Shown here: piece after piece, positions 7,551 to 15,744 of the stretch
How positions within the stretch are numbered: the stretch's first letter is position 1
How the letters are laid out: each line of letters starts with the position of its first letter
From: Candidatus Melainabacteria bacterium
Lineage (GTDB): Bacteria; Cyanobacteriota; Vampirovibrionia; Obscuribacterales; Obscuribacteraceae
Assembly: GCA_003175915.1 (NCBI GenBank)
Contig: PSRH01000253.1
Span: 1 to 16,893, forward strand
Direction of reading: 5' to 3'
Length of the DNA stretch: 16,893 nucleotides
Translations under genes and position numbers: made by a program
The notes under the pieces: generated by a model
Seen by the model: only the letters and a program-made list of their open reading frames with translations
Database searches by the model: none
What the model was told of the DNA's origin: nothing

Positions 7551-8756
7551 CTAGTTTTCTGGCAGTGGACTGTACAAGCTACACTCGACTGATTCTTGGA
7601 GTACAATGTTCGGTTTTTCCCTGAGCACTATCGACTCGTTAAACTCAGGCTGCCAGAAAAACGAGATGCGCGAAAAGTGCTTTGGTAGATAAAGATCGAT
7701 CATGTAACAGGAAAAGGAATCGCGAAACATGACTGCGCTGGGCAAGCAGCTTCCATTTTGATGGAAACCAAAGGCGCGAGTACCTTCCAGTCCGTACTTG
7801 TTTTCCGTGTAGTTCTTATCACGAATAAGATTGATTTTGGAGCGGTGCTTGGGGCGGACCTCCAGGTTAGTTTCGGTAATGATGCCGAGTACACCGAGCA
7901 TACGAGACAGATCCCCCTTTACGTAGTGCAACGGGCGCAGATCGAATTCTGATAAGTCCGTCGGTGCGCCTATGGCAGGATGCAGCGTCCGCACACTATC
8001 GATTAATGACTTGTAGCCATAGTATGAACCGAGCTGGTTCCAATGGAGATCAGTCAATAAGAAGAGCGGCAAGCTTCCTTTGGCTTCTCGCACAGACGGA
8101 CGTAGGTCCACAACATGCACCGGTGATTGTGTTTGCTTAAGAAAGTCCAGCAACGTATCGGTGCGCGTCTTCCTGAAGGAATGTTGGTATGGGTCTGGCA
8201 AATATTCCGGATAGATGGAGGATTTGGTTGGAGCGAGCACAAAGTAATAATCGATCCCATGTTCTTTGCACCAGTTGTAACGCCGCTCCAATAGCGCTTT
8301 CCATGCTTCCAATTGTTTAGGAGTGAAGGGGCGCGTTCCCTCAATCATGCGCCGGTTCGCATTATCAGCGTAGTAAAAATAACCGTTCTTTCCGAAAATT
8401 ACCTTAGTACTTCCAGTTACGCGAAAAAGTTTCAAATCCAACAAAGTCCGCGCCCCAATCAGTCTGTCTCTGAAAGCAAAGCGATCGTTGAAATACTTTT
8501 CGAATGAAGAGGTGATGGAGGATAGGTTGGCCCAGATGTCTGTCACTTGAGGAAACTTAGCGGCTTCAGGATAGTCGACTAAAATGGGTGTGTCGCAAAG
8601 GCAATTGAAAGTGGAATTTGCAAAAAAGAAAATTAGGCAGAACGCAAAGGAAAGGGCGACGATCGAGTTCTCGCTGCGACGTTTTTCGCCTGTGGGCAGG
8701 GGCAGTGGCTGCTCGCGAGGTAGCCTGATAGACGGTGGTATCGAAATACTAGACAT
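7551..8756 (-). CDS. AlgJ/AlgX-like SGNH O-acetyltransferase, paralogue C of a tandem trio
   Basis: The protein has 401 residues. A Pro-rich N-terminal stretch of about 29 residues precedes a membrane anchor (about 31-50), and an outer SGNH domain follows: NDRFAFRDR (90-98), TDLHWN (D236, H238) and VMFRDSF (S347). All three predicted catalytic residues are present, so it should be active as a glycan O-acetyltransferase or esterase. By eye it is closely similar along its whole length to the next gene upstream (8825-10030), with the same length and the same motif positions. It is the last gene of the minus-strand run. The ATG at 8756-8754 lacks a visible Shine-Dalgarno and follows paralogue B by 68 bases. 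No strong terminator lies between it and the convergent plus-strand run. The acyl group and the glycan are unknown. Confidence 0.88.
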   Translation of the reverse strand: MSSISIPPSIRLPREQPLPLPTGEKRRSENSIVALSFAFCLIFFFANSTFNCLCDTPILVDYPEAAKFPQVTDIWANLSSITSSFEKYFNDRFAFRDRLIGARTLLDLKLFRVTGSTKVIFGKNGYFYYADNANRRMIEGTRPFTPKQLEAWKALLERRYNWCKEHGIDYYFVLAPTKSSIYPEYLPDPYQHSFRKTRTDTLLDFLKQTQSPVHVVDLRPSVREAKGSLPLFLLTDLHWNQLGSYYGYKSLIDSVRTLHPAIGAPTDLSEFDLRPLHYVKGDLSRMLGVLGIITETNLEVRPKHRSKINLIRDKNYTENKYGLEGTRAFGFHQNGSCLPSAVMFRDSFSCYMIDLYLPKHFSRISFFWQPEFNESIVLREKPNIVLQESVECSLYSPLPEN

Positions 8757-8824
8757 TGTTTGTGATGTGTCAGGCGGGTTTGGCTTTCTGGTCAGGCCTG
8801 CACAGCTTGTAGCGCGTTATATGG

Positions 8825-10030
8825 CTACATCTCCGGAGGTGCACCATACAGATTCGACTCTAGAATCTCTTGTACCACTATTTCTGGCTTTTCCCGCTGT
8901 ACTATCGACTGACTAAAATCAGGTTGCCAGAAGAAGGAGATGCGCGAGAATTGCTGAGGCAGATAAAGTTCGATCATGTAGCAGGCGAACGAGTCACGGA
9001 ACATTACTGCGCTTGGCAAATCTTTCCTTTCTTGGTGATAACCAAAGGCTCCGGTTACCGGGAAACCGAGCTTATTTTCCGTGAATTGAGAATCTCGCAC
9101 CAGGCATGCTTGAACGGGTTGCTTATGATCTACTGCTACGTTTGTTTCTGTAATAATGCCGAGTACACCTTGCATGCGGGACAGGTCACCCTTAACGAAG
9201 TGATAGGGACGAAGATTGAGGTCGGACAAAGGCACTGGTGCGACCAAATTCGGATGACGCGGCGTCAGAGCATCAATGATTGCCTTGTAGCCGTAGTATG
9301 CACCTAGTTGATTCCAGTGCGTATCAGTCAATAAGAACAGTGGCAAGACGCCCTTGTGCGCCCGCAAGGAAGCGCGCAGATCGACGACCTGTACGGACGA
9401 TCGAGTTTGCTTGAGGAAATCGAGCAACTGGTCAGTACGTGTTCGCCTGGAGCGCTGCCCGTATTCGTCAGGTAGGAATTCCGAATAAATGGAGGGCTTA
9501 GTTGGGGCAAGAACGAAAATATAGTCGATTCCTCTTGCCTGACACCACGACTGGCGGCGCTCCAACAATTCCTTCCAAGAGCGCAGTTCAGGCTCTGTAA
9601 AAGGCCGTGATCCCATAATCATCGGCAGATTTACGTCGTCGGAGTAAAAGAAGAATTTATTCTTGCCGATAATCACTTTTGAGCTTCCCGAGACGCGGAA
9701 AAGCTTGAGATACAGAAGGGTTCGGTCGGCAATGATTCTATCCCTGAAGGCGAAGCGATCATCGAAATATTCTTCGAATCCGTGAGGGAACGACGAAATG
9801 CTCGCCCCTGTGAATGCTACTTCTGGAAATTTGGCTGGCTCACGATTCTCGTTCAGGACCGCTTTCTTGGAGAGGCATTTAGCTGCCGAAACGGCAAAAA
9901 AGATGAACAAGCACAGAGCAAATGAGAAAGCGATGATCAAATTCTCATTGAACTGCTTAACTTCAGGTAGCGAGCTAAGCTTCTGCTCTCGGGAAGACCT
10001 GGTTAACGGGGGTGCTGTGACGCTCGGCAT
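8825..10030 (-). CDS. AlgJ/AlgX-like SGNH O-acetyltransferase, paralogue B of a tandem trio
   Basis: The protein has 401 residues built like its neighbours: a polar N-terminal stretch of about 29 residues, a membrane anchor (about 30-50), then the SGNH domain with DDRFAFRDR (90-98), TDTHWNQLGAYYGY (D236, H238) and VMFRDSF (S347). The block GDLSRMQGVLGIITETN (281-297) is almost unchanged in paralogue C, as is the region around FSRISFFWQPDF (361-372). The catalytic set is intact. Its ATG at 10030-10028 has no clear Shine-Dalgarno and is preceded by the largest gap in the minus-strand run (240 bases), so it might have its own promoter. Duplication from an AlgJ-like ancestor is the simple reading. 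Whether each copy has its own acceptor position or sugar cannot be told from sequence. Confidence 0.88.
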   Translation of the reverse strand: MPSVTAPPLTRSSREQKLSSLPEVKQFNENLIIAFSFALCLFIFFAVSAAKCLSKKAVLNENREPAKFPEVAFTGASISSFPHGFEEYFDDRFAFRDRIIADRTLLYLKLFRVSGSSKVIIGKNKFFFYSDDVNLPMIMGSRPFTEPELRSWKELLERRQSWCQARGIDYIFVLAPTKPSIYSEFLPDEYGQRSRRTRTDQLLDFLKQTRSSVQVVDLRASLRAHKGVLPLFLLTDTHWNQLGAYYGYKAIIDALTPRHPNLVAPVPLSDLNLRPYHFVKGDLSRMQGVLGIITETNVAVDHKQPVQACLVRDSQFTENKLGFPVTGAFGYHQERKDLPSAVMFRDSFACYMIELYLPQQFSRISFFWQPDFSQSIVQREKPEIVVQEILESNLYGAPPEM

Positions 10031-10270
10031 ATTACTACTTTGTTATGTAATCCTGGGACTACCGATGAGCCGCAGAGCTTCATTCTTACCGCTTGCGCAG
10101 GTGAAGAAGAGGGTGGCGCAAGTATGTCATGAGACTCAGTGGTTTCGCAAGTTCGCAGCGTGCTCCTGATTCCGCGCCAATTTTTTAATCTATTCGGTCA
10201 TTGGCTGCCGGATAGATGAGGGCCTTACAGGAGAAGAGCATGGTAAGAAGCAGTCCCTGGTCAAGATTTT
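10031..10270. other. Spacer between paralogues A and B, with a small inverted repeat
   Basis: This 240-base gap lies inside the minus-strand run. It holds a perfect 7-bp inverted repeat, CTTGCGC (10092-10098) and GCGCAAG (10116-10122), with a 17-base spacer. A second AT-rich palindrome (AGATTT-TTT-AAATCT, near 10264-10278) overlaps the stop codon of paralogue A. Neither is followed by a clear U-run. I see no gene and no convincing promoter. The gap could hold a processing or attenuation site, or an internal promoter. Confidence 0.3.
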
Positions 10271-11479
10271 TTAAATCTCTGGCGAGTCTAGGTAGAAGGA
10301 ACGTTCCAATATCTGCTGGACGACGATATCCGGCTTTTCTCTCAGGACTATAGACTTGCTGAATTTCGGCTGCCAATAAAATGAGCAGCGCGAAAAGTGA
10401 TCGGGCAAGAAGGGATCAATCATAAACCGGGCGAATGAATCACGAAACATAACCAGAGATGGCAAATTAGAATCACGTCGGTGAAAGCCAAACGCGCGAG
10501 TCCACGCTCCTAGTCCGAGCTCGTTTTCGGTATAGTGGTAATCTCTGATTAATTCAGCCGGATAGGGTCGCTTTAGATCAAGGTCTACCGTCGTTTCGCT
10601 GAGAATGCCGAATAAACCCTGCATGCGAGCCAGGTCACCCCATTTGAATGGGAAGGGTCGCAAAACAAATTCCGACAGTTGATGTGGTGGCGCAACATTG
10701 GGGTGCCGCGCCCTGATACTCTCGATCATTGACTTGTAGCCGTAATAGGCACCAAGACGGTTCCAGTGGGAATCGGTCTTGAAGTACAGGGGTAGTCGAC
10801 CTTTACCTGATAACACTGCAGCGCGCGTATCGATAATTTGAACGGGGGAGCCAGTTTGCTTGAGAAAGTCGATGAATTGGTCCGTTCGCGTTCGACGAGA
10901 GCACTGAGAGTATGCATCCGGAAGAAGCTCAGGATAAATGGAGGATTTGCCTGGGGCTAAAAGAAGGAAATAGTCAATCCCTCGTTGCTTACACCAATAA
11001 TGCCGCTCTTCCAAAAGGCTTTTCCAGACGTACATTTGATCGACGGTAAATGGTTTTGACCCCGTCATCATTGGACGATTTGTATAGTCTGCATAAAAGA
11101 AAAAGCCGTTCTTTCCGAGGAGCACCTTTTGACTTCTAGGCGCCCGGAATAACTTCAGGTATAACAGGCTGTTTCTTGCAACCAACTGTTCTCTGAAAGC
11201 AAAACGATCGTTGAAAAAGTTTTCGAATGAACGGCAGAAAGAAGCAAGACTCGCCAAGTTCCATGCTAGTTCCGGAAATTTTGCTGCTTCACGGTTTTCA
11301 TTCAAAACGGTTTTTGGGGAGAACCAGTTGGCGATTGAGGTGGTAAAAAAAACGAACGAGCAAAGAGCGAATGTACGAGCAATGATCAAATTCTCAATGT
11401 GATGCTTGGCTGCTGATGGGAGAGGAAGCGGCTGCTGACGAAGTAGGCTTATTGACGGCGGTATTGAATCGCTTGGCAT
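10271..11479 (-). CDS. AlgJ/AlgX-like SGNH O-acetyltransferase, paralogue A of a tandem trio
   Basis: The protein has 402 residues with the same plan as the other two: a Pro-rich leader (IPPSISLLRQQPLPLP), a membrane anchor (about 30-50), NDRFAFREQ (90-98), TDSHWNRLGAYYGY (D236, H238) and VMFRDSF (S348, one residue later because of a single inserted residue near 326). The catalytic residues are all present. Its start is the best supported of the trio: AGGAG, overlapping the TAG stop of the esterase gene upstream, sits close before the ATG at 11479-11477. The stop-to-start gap is five bases, so it is almost certainly co-transcribed with, and probably translationally coupled to, the esterase. 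That couples an O-acetyl adding enzyme to a likely O-acetyl removing one. The substrate is unknown. Confidence 0.9.
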   Translation of the reverse strand: MPSDSIPPSISLLRQQPLPLPSAAKHHIENLIIARTFALCSFVFFTTSIANWFSPKTVLNENREAAKFPELAWNLASLASFCRSFENFFNDRFAFREQLVARNSLLYLKLFRAPRSQKVLLGKNGFFFYADYTNRPMMTGSKPFTVDQMYVWKSLLEERHYWCKQRGIDYFLLLAPGKSSIYPELLPDAYSQCSRRTRTDQFIDFLKQTGSPVQIIDTRAAVLSGKGRLPLYFKTDSHWNRLGAYYGYKSMIESIRARHPNVAPPHQLSEFVLRPFPFKWGDLARMQGLFGILSETTVDLDLKRPYPAELIRDYHYTENELGLGAWTRAFGFHRRDSNLPSLVMFRDSFARFMIDPFLPDHFSRCSFYWQPKFSKSIVLREKPDIVVQQILERSFYLDSPEI

Positions 11480-11484
11480 TGCTC

Positions 11485-12522
11485 CTATTTCGCCAGGCTG
11501 GCTTGCATCTTTGCACTAACGCGGGAGCCCTCCGGTAGCTGTTTTTCACCATTACTGGTGTTATATTTGACAGTCTTGTCAAAAAACTGTCCAACATGCC
11601 TTTCCAAGTCAAACGAATAAAAGTCGTGCCTTCCGCCGGGCACGACCAGGAATTCACACTTTCCACCATTGGCGAGTAATCTTTCGCTGAAGACCTTGCT
11701 CTGCATAAGCGGAACCACCTCATCGATATCGCCGTGCATGATCAAGCAGGGAGGCGCCTTACCGCGCAAGTATGTCACGGGACTGGCGGCCTTCGCAAGG
11801 TCCGGCCGCGCCTTTGGGTCAGCTCCAATCAATTCTTGGATATAGCGAGCCATTGAATTTTTGGCGATCGTTTCTCGGGCAGGATATTCCTGGCAAATGG
11901 AGGTCAGGTCAGTTGGTCCGCACCAATCGCAGACGGCTTTGATTTTTACCTTACACCCGGGGACCCGTTCGATCCTGTAGCCCAGTCCTGCCAACAGAGC
12001 TAAATGTCCTCCCGCTGAGCCTCCCCAAAGTCCTATCCTGGTTTGATCGAGACCATAGAGCTTGTGATTTTTAACCAGCCAATCGAGTGCAGACCAACAA
12101 TCATCGATCTGCGCCGGAAACGGCGCTTCAGGCGTGAGTCTGTAATTTATGGAAGCCACTGCATATCCCATGTTTGGTAGTAAGAATGCAGGAAACATCG
12201 ATTTGTCTCCCCCTTTCCATCCACCACCATGAATGCAGACGATCAAGGGTAATGGACGGGCAAAGTCCGCGGGCAGATAGAGGTCTAGCGTGCGACTGCT
12301 GTCGGACTTACTGTTGTATGGCAAATCATGCAGGACGCGTACATTGGAAACAGGCCAGGGAAGTAATTCCTTTGAACGACAATTGATTACGGGGATCGTC
12401 AGGATGACAAGGCAGAGGGAAATGACAATGGCGATTTTTAGAAAGCCTAGACCAAACGGTGCGCCGGAGCGCATCGCCATGAGGGGATTACCTGAGCTAT
12501 CTACATTCACAACTGGTTGCAC
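11485..12522 (-). CDS. Membrane-anchored alpha/beta-hydrolase esterase (acetyl/feruloyl esterase-like)
   Basis: The protein has 345 residues. A hydrophobic anchor (about 24-47) is followed by an alpha/beta-hydrolase of the BD-FAE/HSL-like carboxylesterase group. It has the oxyanion-hole HGGGW (98-102), nucleophile elbow GGSAGGH (S169), Asp in HGDIDEVVP (D267) and His in PGGRHDFYSF (H299), so the triad is complete. Enzymes of this kind remove acetyl or other acyl groups from sugars and glycans. The anchor would place it outside the inner membrane, beside the acetyltransferases. The longest frame starts with GTG at 12522, 25 bases after the glycosyltransferase stop, with no Shine-Dalgarno. In-frame ATGs at 12480 and 12474 keep the anchor and are possible true starts. 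It ends five bases before paralogue A. The esterase call is secure, but its action on the glycan made here is inferred from context. Confidence 0.88.
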   Translation of the reverse strand: MQPVVNVDSSGNPLMAMRSGAPFGLGFLKIAIVISLCLVILTIPVINCRSKELLPWPVSNVRVLHDLPYNSKSDSSRTLDLYLPADFARPLPLIVCIHGGGWKGGDKSMFPAFLLPNMGYAVASINYRLTPEAPFPAQIDDCWSALDWLVKNHKLYGLDQTRIGLWGGSAGGHLALLAGLGYRIERVPGCKVKIKAVCDWCGPTDLTSICQEYPARETIAKNSMARYIQELIGADPKARPDLAKAASPVTYLRGKAPPCLIMHGDIDEVVPLMQSKVFSERLLANGGKCEFLVVPGGRHDFYSFDLERHVGQFFDKTVKYNTSNGEKQLPEGSRVSAKMQASLAK

Positions 12523-12547
12523 GGAAAGTCAACGCTTACCCAGGGTG

Positions 12548-14323
12548 CTACTTCTTAGTCAATATTTCGATAGGCTTTGTGATTAGCCTTCCCAATTTCC
12601 AGGTCTTGGAGCGATAAAGAGCGTGTTTATCTTGCTCCAGACTAATCAACTTTTCTTTGTATTCTGCTTCCACTCCTGATGAGGTCTTGATCGTCTCGTC
12701 GAGGTGGCGCCTGAACTTATCGGTTTCACTGAGAGCAGCATTCAACTTGTCTTCGGTGTTAGTTAGTTTTTGTTCGGTACGCAAAAGCCGTTTGGATGCT
12801 ATGCGCGATTCTATCCTGGCATTGCGCCACTCTTTGACGAGACGCTGTAGCCTGGCCGAAGAGCCGACGTCGGGTGTTTCGGTAAGAACCGGTTCGCCTA
12901 AAGTGTCCTTATCTTTAGCCAGATCCTTCACGTAAGCAAGTGATTGACGGAGGTTGCCCCTGTTTAGCTCTTCTTCGATCTCAGCGGCAGCAATCCAACC
13001 TGACTTGACGGCTTCTTCAAGGGCATCTATCCAGAGGTAGCCATTCGGATTTTTCTCGTAACGCCATGGCTGCGTGGGCACGACCGTGTAGTGAATCAAG
13101 CTCGAATCACCTTTTTCGTAGTGCTCCAGACAATTCCAGCGAGGAGGGATACGATCTTCGATTTCCTCCGGTTTTACAAGGCACATGTCGAAGAGAAGAT
13201 CAGAATAAGTATATTTACCTTCGTCCAGGCCTGCGACAATTTCATTTACGTCCCAGGGCAAGCGCGGGCAATCGAGAAGCATGACACTATACTGTCTTCC
13301 CGGGTGAGCCCAACTGTTGTCTTTCCATGCCTCTGGGAGATTCTGAAAGGTGCAAAGTAATTTCTGCTTACCGAATTCAATGTTCCAGAGCTCTGATAAG
13401 TCGCTGAAAACCAACATGTCAGAATCGAGGTAGAGCGCACGTTGCCTGTATTTCGCTAATTTCGGTATGGCGAAACGGGAGAAGGAAAATCCTGTTCTTT
13501 GCCGATTTTTTTCGTCCTTGGGCACGGGAACCGGCAGGTCAATCATCGGCACCACGCGCACTGGTCTCGTGGCGTGCTTGTGAATTGAGTATTCGAGCAC
13601 TTTCGCAGCTAAGAGCTGAGTACGGTCTGCACCGACGAAAACAAGCATTGGCTCTACGAGCGGCCGGTAATCTAATTGGTGTTCTTCGGCAATCTTTTCA
13701 AGTTTTTCAAATTGCAGATCGAAGGAAGGTTGGCCGTTGATCAGCTTTGTTTCTGAATTAAGATCGACGAATGTCTGGCTATATTTCCGCCCACCATCCA
13801 CTCCCAGCGAACGTATAGTCTTGGCACCCAAGCGCGCCAAAATGCCGAGCGCCGCTTCGGAACTGAAATAGTGCACTTCGATTTCTGACGGTGTGCGAGC
13901 AGGTTCTCCAAGAGCTAGATCGTAACAAACCAGCTTGCCAGCCTCATCCAATTCACGCAGGATGGGAATGCTGTTCTTCCAATCATCAATTGTGAGGATT
14001 TCACTCGGGCGATTGCTTACATGCGGCCGCCTGGGCATGATTAACCAATCGCAATTACTCCGCAGCTCAGCCGCGCAGGATTCAATCACGTCAATATCGA
14101 TGATGTGAGAAACGTTGACCGGCAACTCTCGCACAACATGGTTCAAGGAAAGGGTGTTGTAGTCTGCTAGATTGATTTCGCTCAACTTAGCAAAGGTGGG
14201 ACCTTTACCGAGAATCAACCACGGCTTGTCTGGGAAAGGTTTTTTGCTTAGCCAATCTTTAATTTCAATCATCGTTCCATCAACCTCGGCTACAAGGATA
14301 GCGCCTGGTCCGGCTTCAATCAA
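12548..14323 (-). CDS. GT8-like glycosyltransferase with extra N-terminal domain and coiled-coil tail
   Basis: This protein of up to 591 residues has three parts. Residues about 33-180 look Rossmann-like: WLILGKGPTF (35-44), LSLNH (58-62), IIDIDV (74-79) and SLGVDGGRKYS (172-182). They recall GT42/DUF115-type nucleotide-sugar proteins, though I cannot name the family. Residues about 224-435 resemble GT8-type transferases: FVGADRTQLLAAKVLEYSI, then YLDSDMLVFSDLSELW with the metal-binding D300-x-D302, and a late HYTVVPTQPW (H411). Residues 490-575 are coiled coil, ending in SKTWKLGRLITKPIE like the tails of the two family 2 enzymes. The frame opens with a TTG one base after the preceding gene's TAG. 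An in-frame ATG at 14272 with GAGG 11 bases upstream is an alternative start that loses no domain. There is no membrane segment, so it works at the cytoplasmic face. Donor and linkage are unknown. Confidence 0.8.
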   Translation of the reverse strand: MIEAGPGAILVAEVDGTMIEIKDWLSKKPFPDKPWLILGKGPTFAKLSEINLADYNTLSLNHVVRELPVNVSHIIDIDVIESCAAELRSNCDWLIMPRRPHVSNRPSEILTIDDWKNSIPILRELDEAGKLVCYDLALGEPARTPSEIEVHYFSSEAALGILARLGAKTIRSLGVDGGRKYSQTFVDLNSETKLINGQPSFDLQFEKLEKIAEEHQLDYRPLVEPMLVFVGADRTQLLAAKVLEYSIHKHATRPVRVVPMIDLPVPVPKDEKNRQRTGFSFSRFAIPKLAKYRQRALYLDSDMLVFSDLSELWNIEFGKQKLLCTFQNLPEAWKDNSWAHPGRQYSVMLLDCPRLPWDVNEIVAGLDEGKYTYSDLLFDMCLVKPEEIEDRIPPRWNCLEHYEKGDSSLIHYTVVPTQPWRYEKNPNGYLWIDALEEAVKSGWIAAAEIEEELNRGNLRQSLAYVKDLAKDKDTLGEPVLTETPDVGSSARLQRLVKEWRNARIESRIASKRLLRTEQKLTNTEDKLNAALSETDKFRRHLDETIKTSSGVEAEYKEKLISLEQDKHALYRSKTWKLGRLITKPIEILTKK

Positions 14324-14324
14324 G

Positions 14325-15530
14325 CTATTTCAAAGCTCGTTTGAAACCTCTTAGGGGCGCAGTCAATTTCCAGGAAAGGCTGTTTCCCAGTTGGGTTAGG
14401 GTTGCCTGTAATTCCCCAATTTCGCTTTTGAAGGCCAGACGCACATCATCGAGCTCCGATTGCAGAGCGGCAATTTGCTGCTCCTGATGCTCTACTTGGT
14501 TCTGAAGGAAGCGGACTTCGTTGTGCATAGTTGCTCCTTCACGAAGGGCACAAATAGCGAATACTTTGTATTCAGCTTCTGGATTGCGTGTGGTGTCAGG
14601 CGCGGTGGCAAAGCAGGAAAGAACATTGCCATAGTCCGTCAGTTGCTGCATCACCTTAGCAGTGTCCAGCTGGGGATTTTCCGTAGCAAGAGCAAAACGT
14701 GTGGCAATCGTCTTGATCAGCCGCCGAGTTAAGCGGCCAGCGAACTCATCTTCTGTCTCTGGTTCGCTCTGCTTGGGAATCAAGTAACGATATTTGCTTC
14801 CCAAAAGAAACCAGTCCAGAAGGGCCGACAGCGAGCGGCCGTTACGGTTGGTAGTGCTGCCCTCATGTTTGCGAAACCGGCAAAGTTCGTCACTGAGAAA
14901 ATAATAGTCCCCATTTTGAAGAATCCTGTACCAGTACTCCAGGTCGCCAATTTGCCTAAAGCGTATATCGAAACCGGAAGATTTATGCTCGCTGCGAAAC
15001 ATCACCGTGCTTGGTTCGCCCAGCCAGTTTACGAAGCGCTGAAAGCTATCTAATATCGCCTCTTCCGCCGGCTTCTGGGTATCAACGTCGAATGGACGGA
15101 GCGTCCTTAAAGCATTTTCATTGGTGGCTTCGATGCGCTCCCCGCCTTCGCCCACCCAACCCTTTGTGCAACTTACCAGAGCGACCTTCTGCCTCTTCTG
15201 AAGCACGCTAACCATTCGTTCTAAAATGCTTACGTGGAAAATGTCATCTTGGGCGAATAGCTTGATGTACTGTCCTGAAGCCTGCTTTATGCACTCGTTG
15301 TAGTTATTGAACAAGCCCAGGTTCTTAGCGTTTTTCAAATAGCGAATGCGCTTGTCGCGTGCCCTAAAGCGCTCAATAATCTCGGGGGAGAGGTCTGTCG
15401 AACAATCGTCGATTATAAGCAGCTCAAAATCAGGATAGCTTTGCCCGAGAACGCTCTCAATCGCTTGGACGAGGAATCGTTCGCCGTTATAGACCGGTAA
15501 GCAAACTGAAACAGTGGGCGATTGTGACAT
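14325..15530 (-). CDS. Family 2 glycosyltransferase with C-terminal coiled coil
   Basis: The protein has 401 residues from the ATG at 15530. The frame also has an in-frame GTG at 15539, but the ATG lines up the start (MSQSPTVSVCLP) with the paralogue at 2570 (MSVSDTKISVCLP). Neither has a clear Shine-Dalgarno. The GT-A domain shows IIDDCSTD (D41-D42), KLFAQDD (D95-D96) and IGDLEYWYR (about 194-202), the standard nucleotide-binding, metal-binding and base residues of inverting family 2 enzymes. Residues about 337-382 are Gln/Glu-rich coiled coil, ending in NSLSWKLTAPLRG. It shares many blocks with the 2570-3703 enzyme (NLGxFxNYNEC, YIKLFAQDD, PSxVMFR), so the two are paralogues on opposite arms of the locus. 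It heads the minus-strand run, and the next gene may begin one base after its TAG stop. The sugar donor is unknown. Confidence 0.92.
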   Translation of the reverse strand: MSQSPTVSVCLPVYNGERFLVQAIESVLGQSYPDFELLIIDDCSTDLSPEIIERFRARDKRIRYLKNAKNLGLFNNYNECIKQASGQYIKLFAQDDIFHVSILERMVSVLQKRQKVALVSCTKGWVGEGGERIEATNENALRTLRPFDVDTQKPAEEAILDSFQRFVNWLGEPSTVMFRSEHKSSGFDIRFRQIGDLEYWYRILQNGDYYFLSDELCRFRKHEGSTTNRNGRSLSALLDWFLLGSKYRYLIPKQSEPETEDEFAGRLTRRLIKTIATRFALATENPQLDTAKVMQQLTDYGNVLSCFATAPDTTRNPEAEYKVFAICALREGATMHNEVRFLQNQVEHQEQQIAALQSELDDVRLAFKSEIGELQATLTQLGNSLSWKLTAPLRGFKRALK

Positions 15531-15539
15531 TTTCAACAC

Positions 15540-15744
15540 GGTTTGGACTGCTGGCGATGAGCGGAACTCCTAGCGCATAGCCGACGAAAGACCGATCATA
15601 CCCTGAACAACGGGGGCTTCTTTCTCTCAAAGCCTCACTTTTGATGAAAATAACCTCGGGCAACATTGTGGGGAAAAACCTTAAAATGCTCTGCGAGCCA
15701 TGACTTCAGCAATTGGCCGATAAAGGGACGGACCAGGCGACTTA
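15540..15744. promoter_or_regulatory. Divergent spacer between the minus-strand run and the acyltransferase gene
   Basis: Genes point away from this 205-base spacer on both sides, so it should hold promoters for the six-gene minus run and for the plus-strand acyltransferase. I find no -35/-10 pair that I would defend. A short inverted repeat (GGCTT, ten bases, AAGCC) lies near 15617-15636. An in-frame TAA at 15721-15723 bounds the acyltransferase start. Confidence 0.35.

Larger units (their letters stand above)
7551..11479 (-). repeat. Tandem triplication of an AlgJ/AlgX-like gene
   Basis: Three head-to-tail genes (11479-10271, 10030-8825, 8756-7551) encode collinear proteins of 402, 401 and 401 residues with almost no insertions. 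They share an unusual Pro-rich N-terminal leader, and the DxHW motif sits at residues 236-239 in all three. Stretches of DNA can still be matched, for example the segment coding DRFAFR near 8490 (paralogue C), 9750 (B) and 11205 (A). Third-position differences are many, so the duplications are not recent. Spacers of 240 and 68 bases do not resemble one another. Confidence 0.8.

Noticed and set aside
8870..9307. Plus-strand frame of 145 codons inside paralogue B
   Set aside because: It is antisense to a gene with intact catalytic motifs. Its length is explained by the strong codon structure of the real gene.
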